In this document: one piece after another, positions 24,836 through 36,879 of the stretch | Layout: every line of letters starts with the position of its first letter | Numbering within the stretch: position 1 is the stretch's first letter | Assembly: GCA_033980235.1 (NCBI GenBank) | Contig: CM067067.1 | Span: forward strand, 35,819,200-35,883,199 | Source: Diadema setosum | Lineage: Eukaryota; Echinodermata; Echinoidea; Diadematoida; Diadematidae | DNA: 64,000 nucleotides | Reading direction: 5' to 3' | Translations under genes and position numbers: made by a program | Notes under the pieces: generated by a model | The model's database searches: none | Seen by the model: only the letters and a program-made list of their open reading frames with translations | What the model was told of the DNA's origin: nothing

Positions 24836-26160
24836 CTGACGAACCCTTTTTCATGTTCGCATTTACGAACCCTGTTTCATTTTCGGACTAACAAAACTTT
24901 TCTTCCGTTTTCGGATTTTCGTTTGAAGTCTTGGAATCGAACCGATCACCCCGTGGAATAATGAACCATTTTCCATTTTCGAATTATGAAGTCGTTATTT
25001 TTGGTAAAACGAACCCTTCTTCACTTTCGGAATAACAAGTTTCATTTCATTTTTGGACTAACAAACCTTATTTCATTTTCGGACAAGTGAACATTTTTTT
25101 TTTCTCACCAAGAACATTATTCTATTTTTGGAGTATACGATGGAACTTGCGGAATAACCACGATAACGAATGTTAGGAACAACGAAATTTATATCATGTT
25201 CTGACCATCGATTAACGAACGGATTAACGAACCTTCGATAATAATCCTAAAAATGTTCGGCTGAACAAACCCTATTTCACTTTCGAAATAACGAACATTC
25301 GGATCGAGTAACGAACCATATTTAATTTTCAGATTAACGTACCTTCCGTAGAATGATCATCACCACTACAAAACATATACAAAATATTATCGTTATCTTT
25401 CTTTCTTTCTCTTTTTTTTTTGGGGGGGGGGTGGGGAAGGGGCAAGGCGTGTCCTATCATTTCGGGTTTTTTTTTTAATGCTAATTTGAATTTCATTACC
25501 CTGCTGAGATTGGAAAATCTCTCATCTGCTTGATTTCACCTAAATCCCAAAGTTTTTCTGAGGTTTCCAACCGGGTTATAATGCTCGTTCTTTATTCCAA
25601 ATAGGCAAAGTTCCTTCGCCTGGGGGTTCGTCAATCCGAATACGAAATAGGGTGCATCAGAATAATTATTTGTGGTTCAATTTCCCCAGGCCTTCCGTTA
25701 ATCCGAAAGTTCGTTTCCCCCTTTAAGTATTAGTAAGGTTTGTTTTCCTTTTGGTGTGTGTGTTTTCTCTGAATTTGAATTGGGGTTCATGTTTGTTGAT
25801 CCGAAAATGAAATAGGGTTCTGTTATCTTATAATGAACCATAAGGTTTCATGATACAAACTTGAAATTAGGTCGTTAATTAAAAATTGAAATGAGGTTGT
25901 TGTTCCATAAAAAAAAAAAAAAACACCGTTCACTATAAGAGATTACTACACCGATATGCTATTCAATGTAGTTTGATGTTCATTTACCTTTTCAGATAAA
26001 CGTGCCCTTTTTGATTTTCTGATCAGCAAACCTTATTTCGTTTTTCGGATTAACGAACCGCTTTCTCATTTTCGGACCTGAATCGAACCTTGGGAATAAC
26101 GACCAAAAACGAAACGTAGGTGTAGCGAACCGTCAGAACCTTCGAAATAGCGAACTACCC
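24836..26160. repeat. Degenerate TTCGGA/AACGAACC repeat, clusters 3-5
   Basis: Three dense blocks (about 24836-25350, 25625-25870 and 25985-26160) consist of variants of CATTTTCGGATTAACGAACC with lengths slipping between units, in both orientations. They are separated by ordinary AT-rich DNA and a T-to-G junction at 25412-25431. There is no open frame or terminal structure; this looks like decayed satellite-like DNA rather than one transposon. Confidence 0.7.
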
Positions 26161-27149
26161 ACCTGAGTGCGGTGACTCTGCCAGTGATTAGGGAGGTGAG
26201 ATGAAAATAGTCTCACCTCACTGCAGTGATATGCGCTCTACGTTATCTACGCATGACTGTTACTGCCATAAGGCATCATATGGTACTTGCAATCCGTGCT
26301 CGCGTTTACTTTAAATAATGCAGTAATCAAGATTTAAAGAGTGAATAGAGATTTATTCCAAATAAGACAAAAGCAAAAAACAAAAACCAAAAAAAAAAAG
26401 TTATGGAAGAGCAAGTATATTTTATTTATAGGATTTCACAGATTACAAATGCAATTTGGAGGGACGATGATGTTGTAACTTCACAACACACTAATCGGTT
26501 GTAAAATTAAGCTTATATTCAGCAACTACGACTTTATTATATGTTCCCTTCATTAGGATTTTTAATGAAATGAGCAGTTTGCTCTTAGCCAATATTTCAA
26601 TGCTCTTCTTATAAACCATAGAGTTATTTTGACCTTGAATGTTCTTTCATCATATTTTTATGTACTTTACAGAAGACATTTATTTCACACAATATCTGAA
26701 TAGGATGATAAACAAATTATCATTTTCACTTCTTTCATCTCTCACATTTTTCCTGAATATTCATAAATCTGTGGGTTTTTTGTTTAATCAATGTCCACAT
26801 TTACACTACAGCAGTATGAGAAATTATGCAGCAGCGATTCGTATCCGTGACAACTGTACTTTTTACATTTGATTGCATTTCGAAGTCCCATATCTTCATG
26901 CATAATTAAGTGTTGAATGTTACATGAACTGCAAAGAATAATACTATGCATTAAGAAATGAATGCGCTGTACTCTGTTTTCGAAATTATGTTTTAGAAAT
27001 GTTATAACTTGTGCACACGATATTTCCAAAACGAAAACACAGCTTAGATTTATTTAGTATATATATTCAGTCAACCCCCCCCCCCATATGCCTGAATCAT
27101 ACACCCATGGTGTGTGTGCGCGCGCGCGTGTATGTGAAAGAATGAAAAA
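26161..27149. other. Intergenic, nothing recognised
   Basis: Small hairpin GGTGAGAT...GTCTCACC at about 26192-26218, a C run at 27076-27086 and an alternating purine-pyrimidine TG/CG tract at 27109-27134. Confidence 0.55.
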
Positions 27150-28250
27150 AAATGGCAATCTTTGACAGAGTTTGCGAACACATTTTGTACCACAATTCAA
27201 ACCTTTGGAGAGAAATGTACAGGAGAAAAAAAAGAGACAAAGAAAAAGAAAGAGAAAGGGTGGAAGGGAGAGAGAGAGAGGCGAGAGGATCAGCGCCTCA
27301 ACTTACCAATTCTTTCGGCTGTCTTTTATTGCCCATTTATCACTATTCACGGCGAGGCTACAAAGGGACGTGCCGACCTTGACAGCAAATTTTGCGAGGA
27401 GAAACGGGGACACACAATTCCTTTTCCCTTCTCTTTGTGCACGGCGCTTGTTATGGGAAGTTTGATATTGACCTTTTAGCGCAGGGTCCCCCTTTCTGGG
27501 TTTGCTGTTTGACGCCTTTGATATGACAATTCAGTTAAGAGAAAATAATATAGTTGTGCGAAGTATTGGTCGTATGTACTTGACGAAATAAACAATTTAT
27601 TTCGAAACACAAGTGTTGAGAAATTCATTGCAATTATAAGCCTTGGAATATAGGATTGGGACTGCATGTAAAATACACTGTAAGTAAAATAAAAAAAATA
27701 AACATAATATTGCGTATGATTTTTGTCAGTTAGTTAATAAAGCAACTATTTCTATCTGCTAGCAGACTAATTGCCCTTATAACCATGCGTACTTACCTGC
27801 TTTTAATATCTGGTTTTGCGCTAAAACCAAATACATCTTAGACAAGCAGTAAAGTAAAGCAACGCCAACTGATATCTGTGGATCAACGGCCTGCCTATGT
27901 ATGTTCAACTTTCAAAATCATCACAGTGCTTCATACGGCCCATTTAGACAATGTGGGGAACATGCGAGCGATTGCTCTGACAGTGAGTATATTTACGAGG
28001 TTTCGCTGGTCCCCCAGTTGACGTGTGGATGATTTGGTGCCGGCGTTGGGGGAATTCGAGCTGGATATTAATGAAGTCAGTTGTTTGCGATTTATTAGAT
28101 TGCGGGTTTTCGAATTCACACACTCCGACTTCTCGAATTCGCCAAAGTCTTCCTTTCAAAAATATTTCGGCTTGGTTTGCAAGGGTACAATTTATATATG
28201 AAATCATATTTTGAATCAATTGATATTCCAATTTTCAATAGTACTTAAAC
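27150..28250. promoter_or_regulatory. Candidate cis-regulatory region, repeat-poor
   Basis: Compared with its surroundings this stretch is less AT-rich and carries no recognisable repeat after the purine-rich tract at 27225-27290. It stays open in several frames on both strands without coding-like content. It includes TTTATTGCCC (27328), ATTAATGAAG (28067) and GATTTATTAGATTG (28089) words, compatible with Hox/homeodomain sites. It lies 8-9 kb upstream of the Hox start. A regulatory role is only inferred from composition and position. Confidence 0.3.
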
Positions 28251-28523
28251 ACAGACTTTTCTTGCACTTTTTTTTTTTTTAAGTACCAAGCTTACGGTTG
28301 CAAAATCTTCACTTTCCAAAGTTTCCTCCATTCGCTTAGTTTTAAGAAGCTGCGAAACGAAAACGTAAGGCAAACCCGAAATATCAAGCAATTTCATGGG
28401 ACTTTTCATATTAAAACCGACAACAATTCCGTAGTTGGTCTGAAAATTTTAGTTATGATCATACACCTTCATTTCTAATTTTGGCAAAACTCCTTCAAGT
28501 CATCACTGTATCAATGTCCGATG

Positions 28524-28923
28524 TTAAAGGGATGGTATATTTTTATTAAGACAGGGTTCAGGTTTCCAACTTTTTCTAAAAGACAAATGAGGAAGTTCCT
28601 ATGAAATATGAAAGAGGGTATTTTTTTTTTTGAATGAATTCAACGTCTATTTGATGAAAATCAGTTTTGAAATGACCCAGGAGATATCCAAAACAAAGCG
28701 ATCCTCATAAAAGGTGGGACCTACTCTATAGGATCGCTTTGTTTTACAAGTATTTGGTTTTTGCTTGACATCTTAGCCGTTTCAAAACCGATTTACATCA
28801 AATAAACTTTGGATTGCTCTTACAATTGTGTGTTCTTTAACATTTCATAAGTGGTTTCTAAATATCTACCAAAATTTTAGAAGCTAAATCCTCATCTCAA
28901 CCAATACTATACAATCCCTTTAA
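28524..28923 (+). mobile_element. TTAAAGG foldback family C, copy 1
   Basis: Starts TTAAAGGGATGGTATATTTT and ends, reverse-complemented, TTAAAGGGATTGTATAGTAT, followed by a TGGTTGAGATGAGG block. The interior is palindromic: AAAACAAAGCGATCC at about 28691-28706 is inverted near 28731-28746, and GATGAAAATCAGTTTTGAAA at 28655-28674 is inverted near 28783-28802. A related copy lies at 60306-60696. Noncoding. Confidence 0.8.
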
Positions 28924-30376
28924 GGTTTTGATCGGTTGACTTTTTCCTCCCATTTCTACTTAGATAAAACACCAGTTTTATAATAAACATTGAAAGAATG
29001 TTTTAGAAAACATTCAGAAATAGCATATACATGCACCTTGTTATACTTACGAATATAGACTGCTCGTCTGCTTTACAATAGTACGAAAATCCCAAATTGT
29101 AGCCTTTTCTGTTGACGGTTAGATCCCTTTTTCTGACTGAGCAAGAAAAACAGGTGTACTAGTATATCATTAGGCGTAATAAAGTTCCAAGCTTTTTCTT
29201 TCAAAAGCATAGTTCATTTTGTTTGAGGTATCTATCACTTCCTTTCCGTTTGTAAACTTACTTTGTCATGATGTCATGATTTTGTAAAGAATACAATAGC
29301 ATTATGACATGATCTTATAAGAGAATTATGTTGTTCATTAATTGCGACCGATATTAATGTATTCGAACACATGTGGAACTTCGTATATCGTTAGTACTCT
29401 TTTTGTTTTTTCCGACTGCAGTGATGTATAGTCGTTTATTTTTACTTCCTTTTTTCTATAAAGATCAACTTTAATATGGAACATGTTTTTCACTCGTTAG
29501 GGATTATATAAGTAATCAATCATCAACTTTGCTGCCTCTTCACCACTTCAACACGTAGACCCTTAAGCAAAATAGATAACAACAACAACAAAAAAGAAAA
29601 AGAAAAACAAATACAAATATACAAAAAATAAGGTTTATCAAAAAAATTGAAAGTTATTCTAAATATCTGATGTCCAATTCTCAAACTATATTGAGATTTT
29701 GCAATTCTAATCCATCCTTGTTCTTAGCATGTCAAATTGGCATTTCGAATTAACTTTCTGTGTTTGAATATTCAACTTATCCCACACCTGACTGCACAAA
29801 AGCTTATACCATATTCATCTTGTAGTCGACATTTGTTCTAATTTGAAAGGTTTTTATTTGATTAGAAAATGATAAAAAAAAAGTACAGATAAACTTACAC
29901 TAGTCATGCTAGTAAACACCAAATGGCGTAGATGGCTAATTCCGACTTGTACTTAACATACAGCTGAGACTAATAAAACATTCAAACTATTCTTGCTGTA
30001 TTGATTATCGAAATTTGAATAAGGACGGTGCATATGAAAAATGCATTGTTCTTTTTTTTTTTACTTCGCTATTCATTGAAACAAGGAATCAAACATACTG
30101 TTTTATGATTTATACAACAATAACATTTTCCAGTCATCTTGCTGTAGTATCACATGACACTATACTTTTGCTTCTTTTTAATTTAGTTGTTTTGCTTAGT
30201 TTTGTATAAGAATATCATTTGATTTTGTTTTGACTTGACAAGCAAAATAATTGCAAACAAGCTAACAAACAAACATCTATGAATATAATTAAGGGCTTTA
30301 CAGACAATAGAGACAAGTGGTTCACTACCTGACAGAATGACATAGGCTTTACTTGCTGCAAAGAAAAAAAAAAGTA
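28924..30376. other. Intergenic, nothing recognised
   Basis: AT-rich DNA with short A-rich tracts (29577-29640); no supported feature. Confidence 0.55.
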
Positions 30377-30520
30377 ATTGCAACTGATTGACAAATTGCC
30401 CTACATCGACGTAAATAAGCACTGAATTGATCAGTGTTTTAGTACTGGCCATGATAAAAAATCATGGTCGTACATACTCGATTTACGTCGATGTAGGGCA
30501 ATTTGTCAGTCAGTTGCAAT
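30377..30520. mobile_element. Foldback element, 40-bp inverted ends (family F, copy 1)
   Basis: Bases 30377-30416 and 30481-30520 are inverted copies matching at 39 of 40 positions, centred on CCCTACATCGACGTAAAT. The interior holds a second stem, CCATGAT/ATCATGG, around an A-rich loop, and CACTGAATTGATCAGTG. The right edge of the window (63913-64000) carries another copy in reverse orientation, cut by the end of the sequence. Confidence 0.85.
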
Positions 30521-32827
30521 GAAAACATCTCGACGGAAGAATTTCATGAATTTGAAAAAAGTAATTGCTACACAGTGATAGCTGGATCATCCCACGTACT
30601 AGATCCCCACGAGTCATACGGCTCACTAGTGGGTGTCGAGCTCATGGCTTGCTCTCAGCGGTAGCTCCTATTCATGTTATCATATGAGCCTCAAAATAAA
30701 CAGGTGAATTATAAGCCTGCTGAAGATTATATCTTCGAAATCCTGCTTAAATTCTTACATTTAGTTTTCATCTTCTTCAAGCTTTTTCTGTTTTGTATTA
30801 TCAAAAATCTGAAGAGACACAAAATTCTTTCAAAAATATAAAATATTGTGGTATATACTGCGTAATGATAAACTGTCTTATGTATACAGCTATTTCAATC
30901 CGATATTAAGACACGACGTGAATGAAAAATTAAATGAGAAGAATAAGCATGAGCAAGGAACAATCAAAAATCAAATAGAAACAAAGACAACAACGTCACA
31001 AATATACTGCCCCTTTCACGCTTACAAGCACGTGCATGGCTACGTCGTTACACCACAGTCATGTTATGGCGATATCATTAAAACGCACATAAATCCTCAC
31101 ATTATTTTCATGTACAACAATCTAATGATGAGCTCTTTACTGAGGTGAAGTGGAAATGACATAGCCCATGGCATTGTCGTACGTAAGAGTGCTGGCAAGT
31201 CTTTTAAGGTATTTTATGCATGTTCCATATGAAATATCGATATTCGATATCACACCGCCGCCTTGGAGCCAGTCACAGTATCAAAGAGACAATTCTTATC
31301 TAATATTCTTATTAGGCCTACTATCCACTAAGGACGGATAAGCATGGATTTTACTCGTGGGACGGTTAGAAAGGCATACGTTGTTTGATTTCATCTCTTT
31401 AAACTGAAACCATATTTTGACCTATGCCCACTTATAGATGTATGAAAGCACGCTAATACAGAGCAAAATAAAGGAAAACAAAATAAAATCAGCAGAATAA
31501 GAACGGAGGATGTTTGCGAATTCCATCTTTCCTTTACCTTCAATAGCGCCAGACAATCATGGCAATGCTGACTGGTATACGTTGCGTAAACCAGTCCAAG
31601 TCTGGTATAAAACACCTTACTGCGGTATTGATAATAGCTTTTTCTTTTATTTTGATGAGTTTATATAATTGCCTCATGTCGTGTGCGTTATAAAATGTAT
31701 TCATATTCATAGAAACAACCGTTATATTTTTTTGAAAAATGCTAAAGGCAAATTGCTAACTTCCCGTTTTATGTCTTTTAATGGGAAAACAGCAGACGAC
31801 AACTGTAATTTATCACCTTAATTTGAAGGCTGTCTCCAGACAAACGAATTTACCAGGCATTGTTTGCGCGTGTAGGTTATCTTTTTTTCCCTCATCTCTG
31901 CCCCGGAAACATACACTCGTCTGGAAATATTACCACAGAAAATCAATAAAGAAGCAGGTACCTCGACACAATTATTCGTACTTCAAGAAATGGTGAATAT
32001 ACCTTCAATGACTTTATAGCGAGGAAAAGTAAGATCAGCTATTGCTGGGTTGCATTAAATGCTGGTATTGACGAACCATTCCAACTGTAATGTCATAACG
32101 TCGCGCTACATCGATGATCTGAGAGATACAGAGCAATATCCATTAACACAAAATTTCCTCAGCTTTCATGCATCATATGTGCAGGTTGCGTATTGATGAG
32201 AGATGCAGATATGTGAACAATCATATTTTCATTTCAATTTATTTCAATTTAGTTTCATATATCTCCATGAGAAAAAGAAATACGTCAGATATAGCTGTAT
32301 AACAAAATAGCATGATGCATGATATCTCCAGCGTGGATGCACAATAAAATATCATAAGAGTGTGACGATCAATAGGTGAAACTTTTAATCGAAGTAAAAA
32401 TGCAAGAGAAATACCTACCTTGATAAAGCAAGCTTGTTAAGTGTTGGTCCCAATAGAAACCAAGTGTAGAGAACAAGATAAAGAACATCGGTACATAAGG
32501 CCCAACAAATAAAAAAAAGGGGGGGGGAGAGAAGGTGATGATACTCAGAAATATAGAATTTTTTATCAAATATAATTATAGGAGAAAAAAACAAACAAAC
32601 TCAAAACTCCAGACGAATTAACGGTTGTGATGACAGCAATATATACATTAAAAAAAAAAAAAACGAGAACATATTATACCCTTGTAAATCACAAGGACTC
32701 TACACATCTATTTCCATGTCATTTAAAGATAAAACTTGTGTCGAGGTGAAAGTTAGCACGTTGTACTATGTGCTATAGGAAGACTGTGCGACAACACGAA
32801 TCTATTTTTATAGATACATCAGACGTA
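30521..32827. other. Intergenic, nothing firmly recognised
   Basis: A GC-richer patch at 30565-30665 contains a 25-codon minus-strand frame ending SSTWDDPAITV and a stop at about 30575, which is too short to call. 32233-32350 may be another decayed retroelement 3' end (ATTTATTTCAATTT tail). No supported gene. Confidence 0.45.
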
Positions 32828-32894
32828 GACAAGGAAATCTCACACCTACTGTAGAAGAGATTCTCTTCTACAGTAAGTGTGAGACATCCTTGTC
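32828..32894. repeat. Near-perfect inverted repeat, about 33-bp arms
   Basis: GACAAGGAAATCTCACACCT continuing through ACTGTAGAAGAGA pairs with the following TCTCTTCTACAGT continuing to CATCCTTGTC, with three mismatches and essentially no loop. It sits directly before a retroelement-like tail. Confidence 0.8.
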
Positions 32895-33005
32895 ATACTT
32901 TGTAATGTATATGCTTATGACTGAATTTTCTTGATTTACTTTGTGTTATATTTTGTTGGAAGAAAAATGAGAATGAAAATAAATGAAATGAATGAATGAA
33001 ATGAA
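32895..33005 (+). mobile_element. Probable non-LTR retrotransposon 3' tail
   Basis: AT-rich segment ending in AATAAATGAAATGAATGAATG units (about 32978-33004), the type of microsatellite tail seen on the other non-LTR ends in the window. No coding remnant. Confidence 0.35.
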
Positions 33006-35623
33006 GAGGAGAAGCAATTCTTATCCGTGTAACAATTATCATACACCCTATTTGCAGGAGTTAGAAAATACTGGGACGATTTCATTTTTTGACATAAAAA
33101 ATTATGGAGATAATTAGGAAGGGGTATGGTAGAACATGATACTTGTTTGTTTTGTTTGTTTGTTTTTCCTATAATCTGGTCAATCTGTTAGTTCATTTTT
33201 GATAAGTATACATCTTCTCTGCTGCAGGTTTGAGTCTCTGACAAAATAAGCGGAAATTATCTAAATGATTTTGTTAGAAACATTATTTCAACACTTGGGC
33301 ATCTGCTTGTTGTAACATAAGAGACTATATCCCAGGGCAATTGCAAAAATATGCCAGGGGCATTTCGACCTCCCCGGATTCAGATTTGGAAACGACAGGT
33401 TGATAGACTGCTTCCAGTCTTGTTTTCTGCTTATGTTTCGAAGAGGGTAGGGCGCTATAAAGTTCTTCCTGAACAACGCAGAAATAACAACAACAGCAAC
33501 AGCTTTGATAGTAAGAACTGCCAAAAAATACTTTAAACTTGTGCAATAGTCGCACAACTTGAGTAGAATAAAACACACCCATTAGAATTGGCAGCTAGGC
33601 TCATGGAGAGATATCTGTATCAATTGCCTCATTCTAGATAGTGCCCTTCACCTCGCTTGTTTTTTATTTCATCTGTTCAAAGATGAAATTATTTTTGATT
33701 CAATCTAACATTGATTTTATTTCAATCGTACAGGTGATTGAATCGCACGATGTTACATCTAAAGGTGATACATGTACCAAAAAAAAAATGCTAAAATGAT
33801 TTTTAGAATTGCAAATAACATTGCAATAGATTAATAATACATACACTATGCTCACTTTGGATGTGTGAAAACTTTTGGGCGTGCGATTCGCAATACAAGG
33901 ATCGTGTCAAGTTCATACGGGGAAGGACGATGGTTCGAGTCACAAAGGGCTGTATTCCCCAAATAGATTAACAGACTATAACTTTTGAATACAGGTGTAC
34001 AGATACTACACACTTCAAAAATGGTATAGAAATTTGGTAAATGCTTATTTTGAACGATAAGGATATACAGCATTTATGTAACATGAATATTTGCATTGCA
34101 ATCTCACATCGAGTCTGGAGTCTTACAATATTACCTAACGAAATGTCCGTTGAGATGCACCTGGCAAGAAGCACGTGACTTTGCGACAATCCGAATGACG
34201 CGTGCGGGTACCCGACCTCGCGCGCTCTTTACATAGCTGCTTTATAGTGCATTTTCTGCAGTCTCCAGGTAAAATGGATGTGATTACATTTTTTTTTTTA
34301 AATGCTTACGTTTATCACTATCATCTCTAATCCCCGTTCCAGTGCTCAATTGCTGTAATCAGACGAGATTTGGACTACCAACTAGACTGCTAGACGGAGA
34401 AAAGAGAACATTCACAGCATATAAAAGACGCCCTGAAGATGAATAAGATACAGAGGGAGCTTCTGTTGTTGACATGCCTTTCATATTCTTTTCGCATTGT
34501 TTGCTCTTTGTTGGTATGTTGATTTGATCTTTAACCTTGCAAAATCAGCACACATTGCGACAACGAGAACGTGGCTCTCTTTTTCGTTTTCTAGTCACTC
34601 ATTTTCACTTAAGCTACCCACATGCTGAAGTCTTGCTCTTACTATTACAATCTATTTGATTGTTCTATCCTATCTCTTTTTCAAGAGCCACTCTGCTTTC
34701 TTTAAGAAATGTTACAGGCTCCAAACTCTGCAAGATGGGGGCCATGCCAAAAGCAAAAGGACAAATAGATGATTTGATATAATGTGGTGGGATATATTAC
34801 ACCCAGTTGCCTGTTTGTTGATGTTTTGTATTAAAGAAGTAGATGAAGTAACGATGTGATTCAAGCGATCTCTTGGGATGAATTTTGATAACCATTACTA
34901 TCAGGGAGACGAGAGTTAATATTCAGTATCGCGCGGTACCAAATAGACAATAACACTGGAATCTGTATTACAGGTGTAGTAGTTAGCGTCAATGTCACTA
35001 TTGTCATTATCATCATCATATTCTTTTTCGTCATTAACACTTTTATCGTCAATATCTTAATCATTATACTATCAAATAGTTAATATAAGTAGTAGTAATA
35101 GATCAGCCTTTAAAAGTTAGGGGCTGATCGTTTTCAATCTTATTCTATTTCGATGTCAACACAAACAAACAAACAAACACACTCACACACAAATGAAAAA
35201 AAAAATGACTTTCGAGGATTATTATAACAAAGACGCAAATTGTTATTTTTTTTATTTAGGCAGATGTTAAGAATTCATTTGCTCGGAATGTTTGAAAACG
35301 AAGCATTTTGGACTGTCCCATGCATCCTCCACGAAAGTGGTCAAATTGGATGAAGTTTCCAGACTAATAATACGTGATTGTTTATTCGAGGGGATTCTAC
35401 TTTGAGTGCATCAAGAGCTGTACAGTCAGTCCTTAAAGAGTTAAACAGAATTCTCAAAAGAAATAGTGTGGTCAGATGTGAGTTAGTGATTGGTGACACA
35501 AATCTACGTCATAGTATCGCATGACGCGCCCACTGGGCGGGGGTAGACCATGCATGCAAATGAAGAGTTATCACTAGAAAGGCCATTCTACCAAATGACA
35601 AAGTGATGATTTCAACCAACAAA

Positions 35624-35654
<31 letters not shown>

Positions 35655-35754
35655 TGTGAAAACAACATAAAACAAAAACAAAAGAAAAATGCAAGGAAGA
35701 TGAAAACGTAATGCATTCTTCAGCAACTGGATTGTTGTATTCGTTTGATGTGTC
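33006..35754. other. Intergenic, possible regulatory patches
   Basis: Mostly featureless. The patches at 33345-33480 and 34150-34260 (the latter with CACGTG and a CG-rich run) are less AT-rich than their flanks. A GA microsatellite lies at 35624-35651. A GGTTCGAGTC word at 33932 resembles a pol III B box, but no tRNA fold is evident. Confidence 0.4.
35624..35651 (+). repeat. (GA)n microsatellite
   Basis: About fourteen GA units, roughly 620 bp upstream of the Hox start codon. Confidence 0.95.
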
Positions 35755-36275
35755 TTCTAAGCCGCGTGGCCGTTTGCGGCGGCGACAGCAATAATTAGTT
35801 ACGTGTATGAGTGTTGCACGAGGTCAAGTTCAGCGCAGCTGAGTTATCCTCGATCCGGGGCCGCCCTCCCACTCTAACTCATTCTAGCGAGCTGTAAGCA
35901 CCCCATAAAGCCTGGCGAATACCTGTCGTAAACCAACGTTAGGGATTCCTGTGTAAGGACGACAATTACACTAAATCCTGCAGTTTGGAGTGAGAGGGAC
36001 GGTTTTCAGACAATCTGACAACAATGCTACTGTAAATATTTCATTTTTGGAATGTATGGTTATTATATACCACCTTTCAATTGACCATCCTTGGCCAAAT
36101 GATATCAATACAAACGTCACGCGTCATATCATGCAACTTTCGCTTCTAGGCTACAATACATTACAAACATATTCCAACACTGCTGCATCTCTTACTTCTG
36201 AATAATCAATCGGATTTTACAATTTCTCCCTCTCTTCGAGGTGCCAACGAAAGTTTTAGCTCATAGAACCTAGAA
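35755..36275 (+). promoter_or_regulatory. Putative promoter-proximal region and 5' UTR of the Hox gene
   Basis: GC content rises from 35758 (GGCCGTTTGCGGCGGCGAC) through a block with CTCGATCCGGGGCCGCCCTC at 35850-35869, which is unusual in this AT-rich window. CCATAAAG at 35903-35910 is, on the opposite strand, a TTTATGG word of the Abd-B/caudal type; it could equally be a weak TATA-like element. The transcription start cannot be placed. An in-frame TAG at 36264-36266 closes the reading frame 9 bp before the ATG, which fixes the upstream limit of the coding sequence. Confidence 0.4.
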
Positions 36276-36879
36276 ATGGATAACGTCCCCCAAGGCTTCG
36301 GAAGCAAATCGTGTAATTTGTCTGGAACATTTCAATGTCGGAACCCCGCTGGAATGTCAAGTGCAGGCTTCATGCAGATAAGCGGCGGCGAGCGGGTCGT
36401 AGCTAGCACGGCCTCGTCCTCGTCGACAGGGGGAGGTAACGGCAGCACATACATGCACCACGCCGGAGCGGCGGCAGCCCACTTCGCCTACGTCAACTCG
36501 CGTCCCGACTGCAGGTTCCTGCAGCCGGCGGGCTCGGGAGCGACCACGGCTGCCATGGGTATCCCCTCGGCCAGCACCCCACCGGGAATCCCGCCCATTG
36601 TTGACGACCAGAGTAAGGCTCTGCGATCGACACCGACTTTTCAGTTCAACGGTATGAGCATGGAACTACACGCAGGGCAGCAGCCCCAGCGCTTTGATCT
36701 GAGCGGATCAGGAGCTGGTGCGCACATACGTTACCCTTCCCCGATGGGGAGCGCTGCTGCAGCCATGTACAACGCAGCCGCTGCTGCACCTGCTTCACAC
36801 TCTCATCAGCAGCACATCTCCTACTTCAACTACCCCTCCTACCCAAGCCCGGCAGCCAGTTACCCCTTCAACATGCCAG
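36276..36879 (+). CDS. Hox11/13b: Hox coding exon 1 (residues 1-201 plus one base)
   Basis: Starts [11 protein letters not shown] at the first ATG after an in-frame stop at 36264; the context GAAATGG is favourable. The exon is conspicuously GC-rich. The encoded region is disordered and low-complexity: Ser/Gly-rich at 45-57, Ala-rich at 63-68 and 160-172, Pro-rich at 97-109, His/Gln at 174-180, and Tyr/Pro/Ser-rich at 182-198. It ends CCAG followed by the donor GTGAGG, leaving phase 1. Without splicing the frame would run only 14 codons further to a TAA at 36922. Confidence 0.92.

Noticed and set aside
27152..27479. Three overlapping plus-strand frames as one or more genes
   Set aside because: Simultaneous openness in all frames reflects few TA-starting stops in a purine/GC-richer tract; no motif.
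33880..33950. tRNA gene or tRNA-derived SINE (GGTTCGAGTC at 33932, similar word at 63895)
   Set aside because: B-box-like word only; no A box at correct spacing and no cloverleaf could be drawn.
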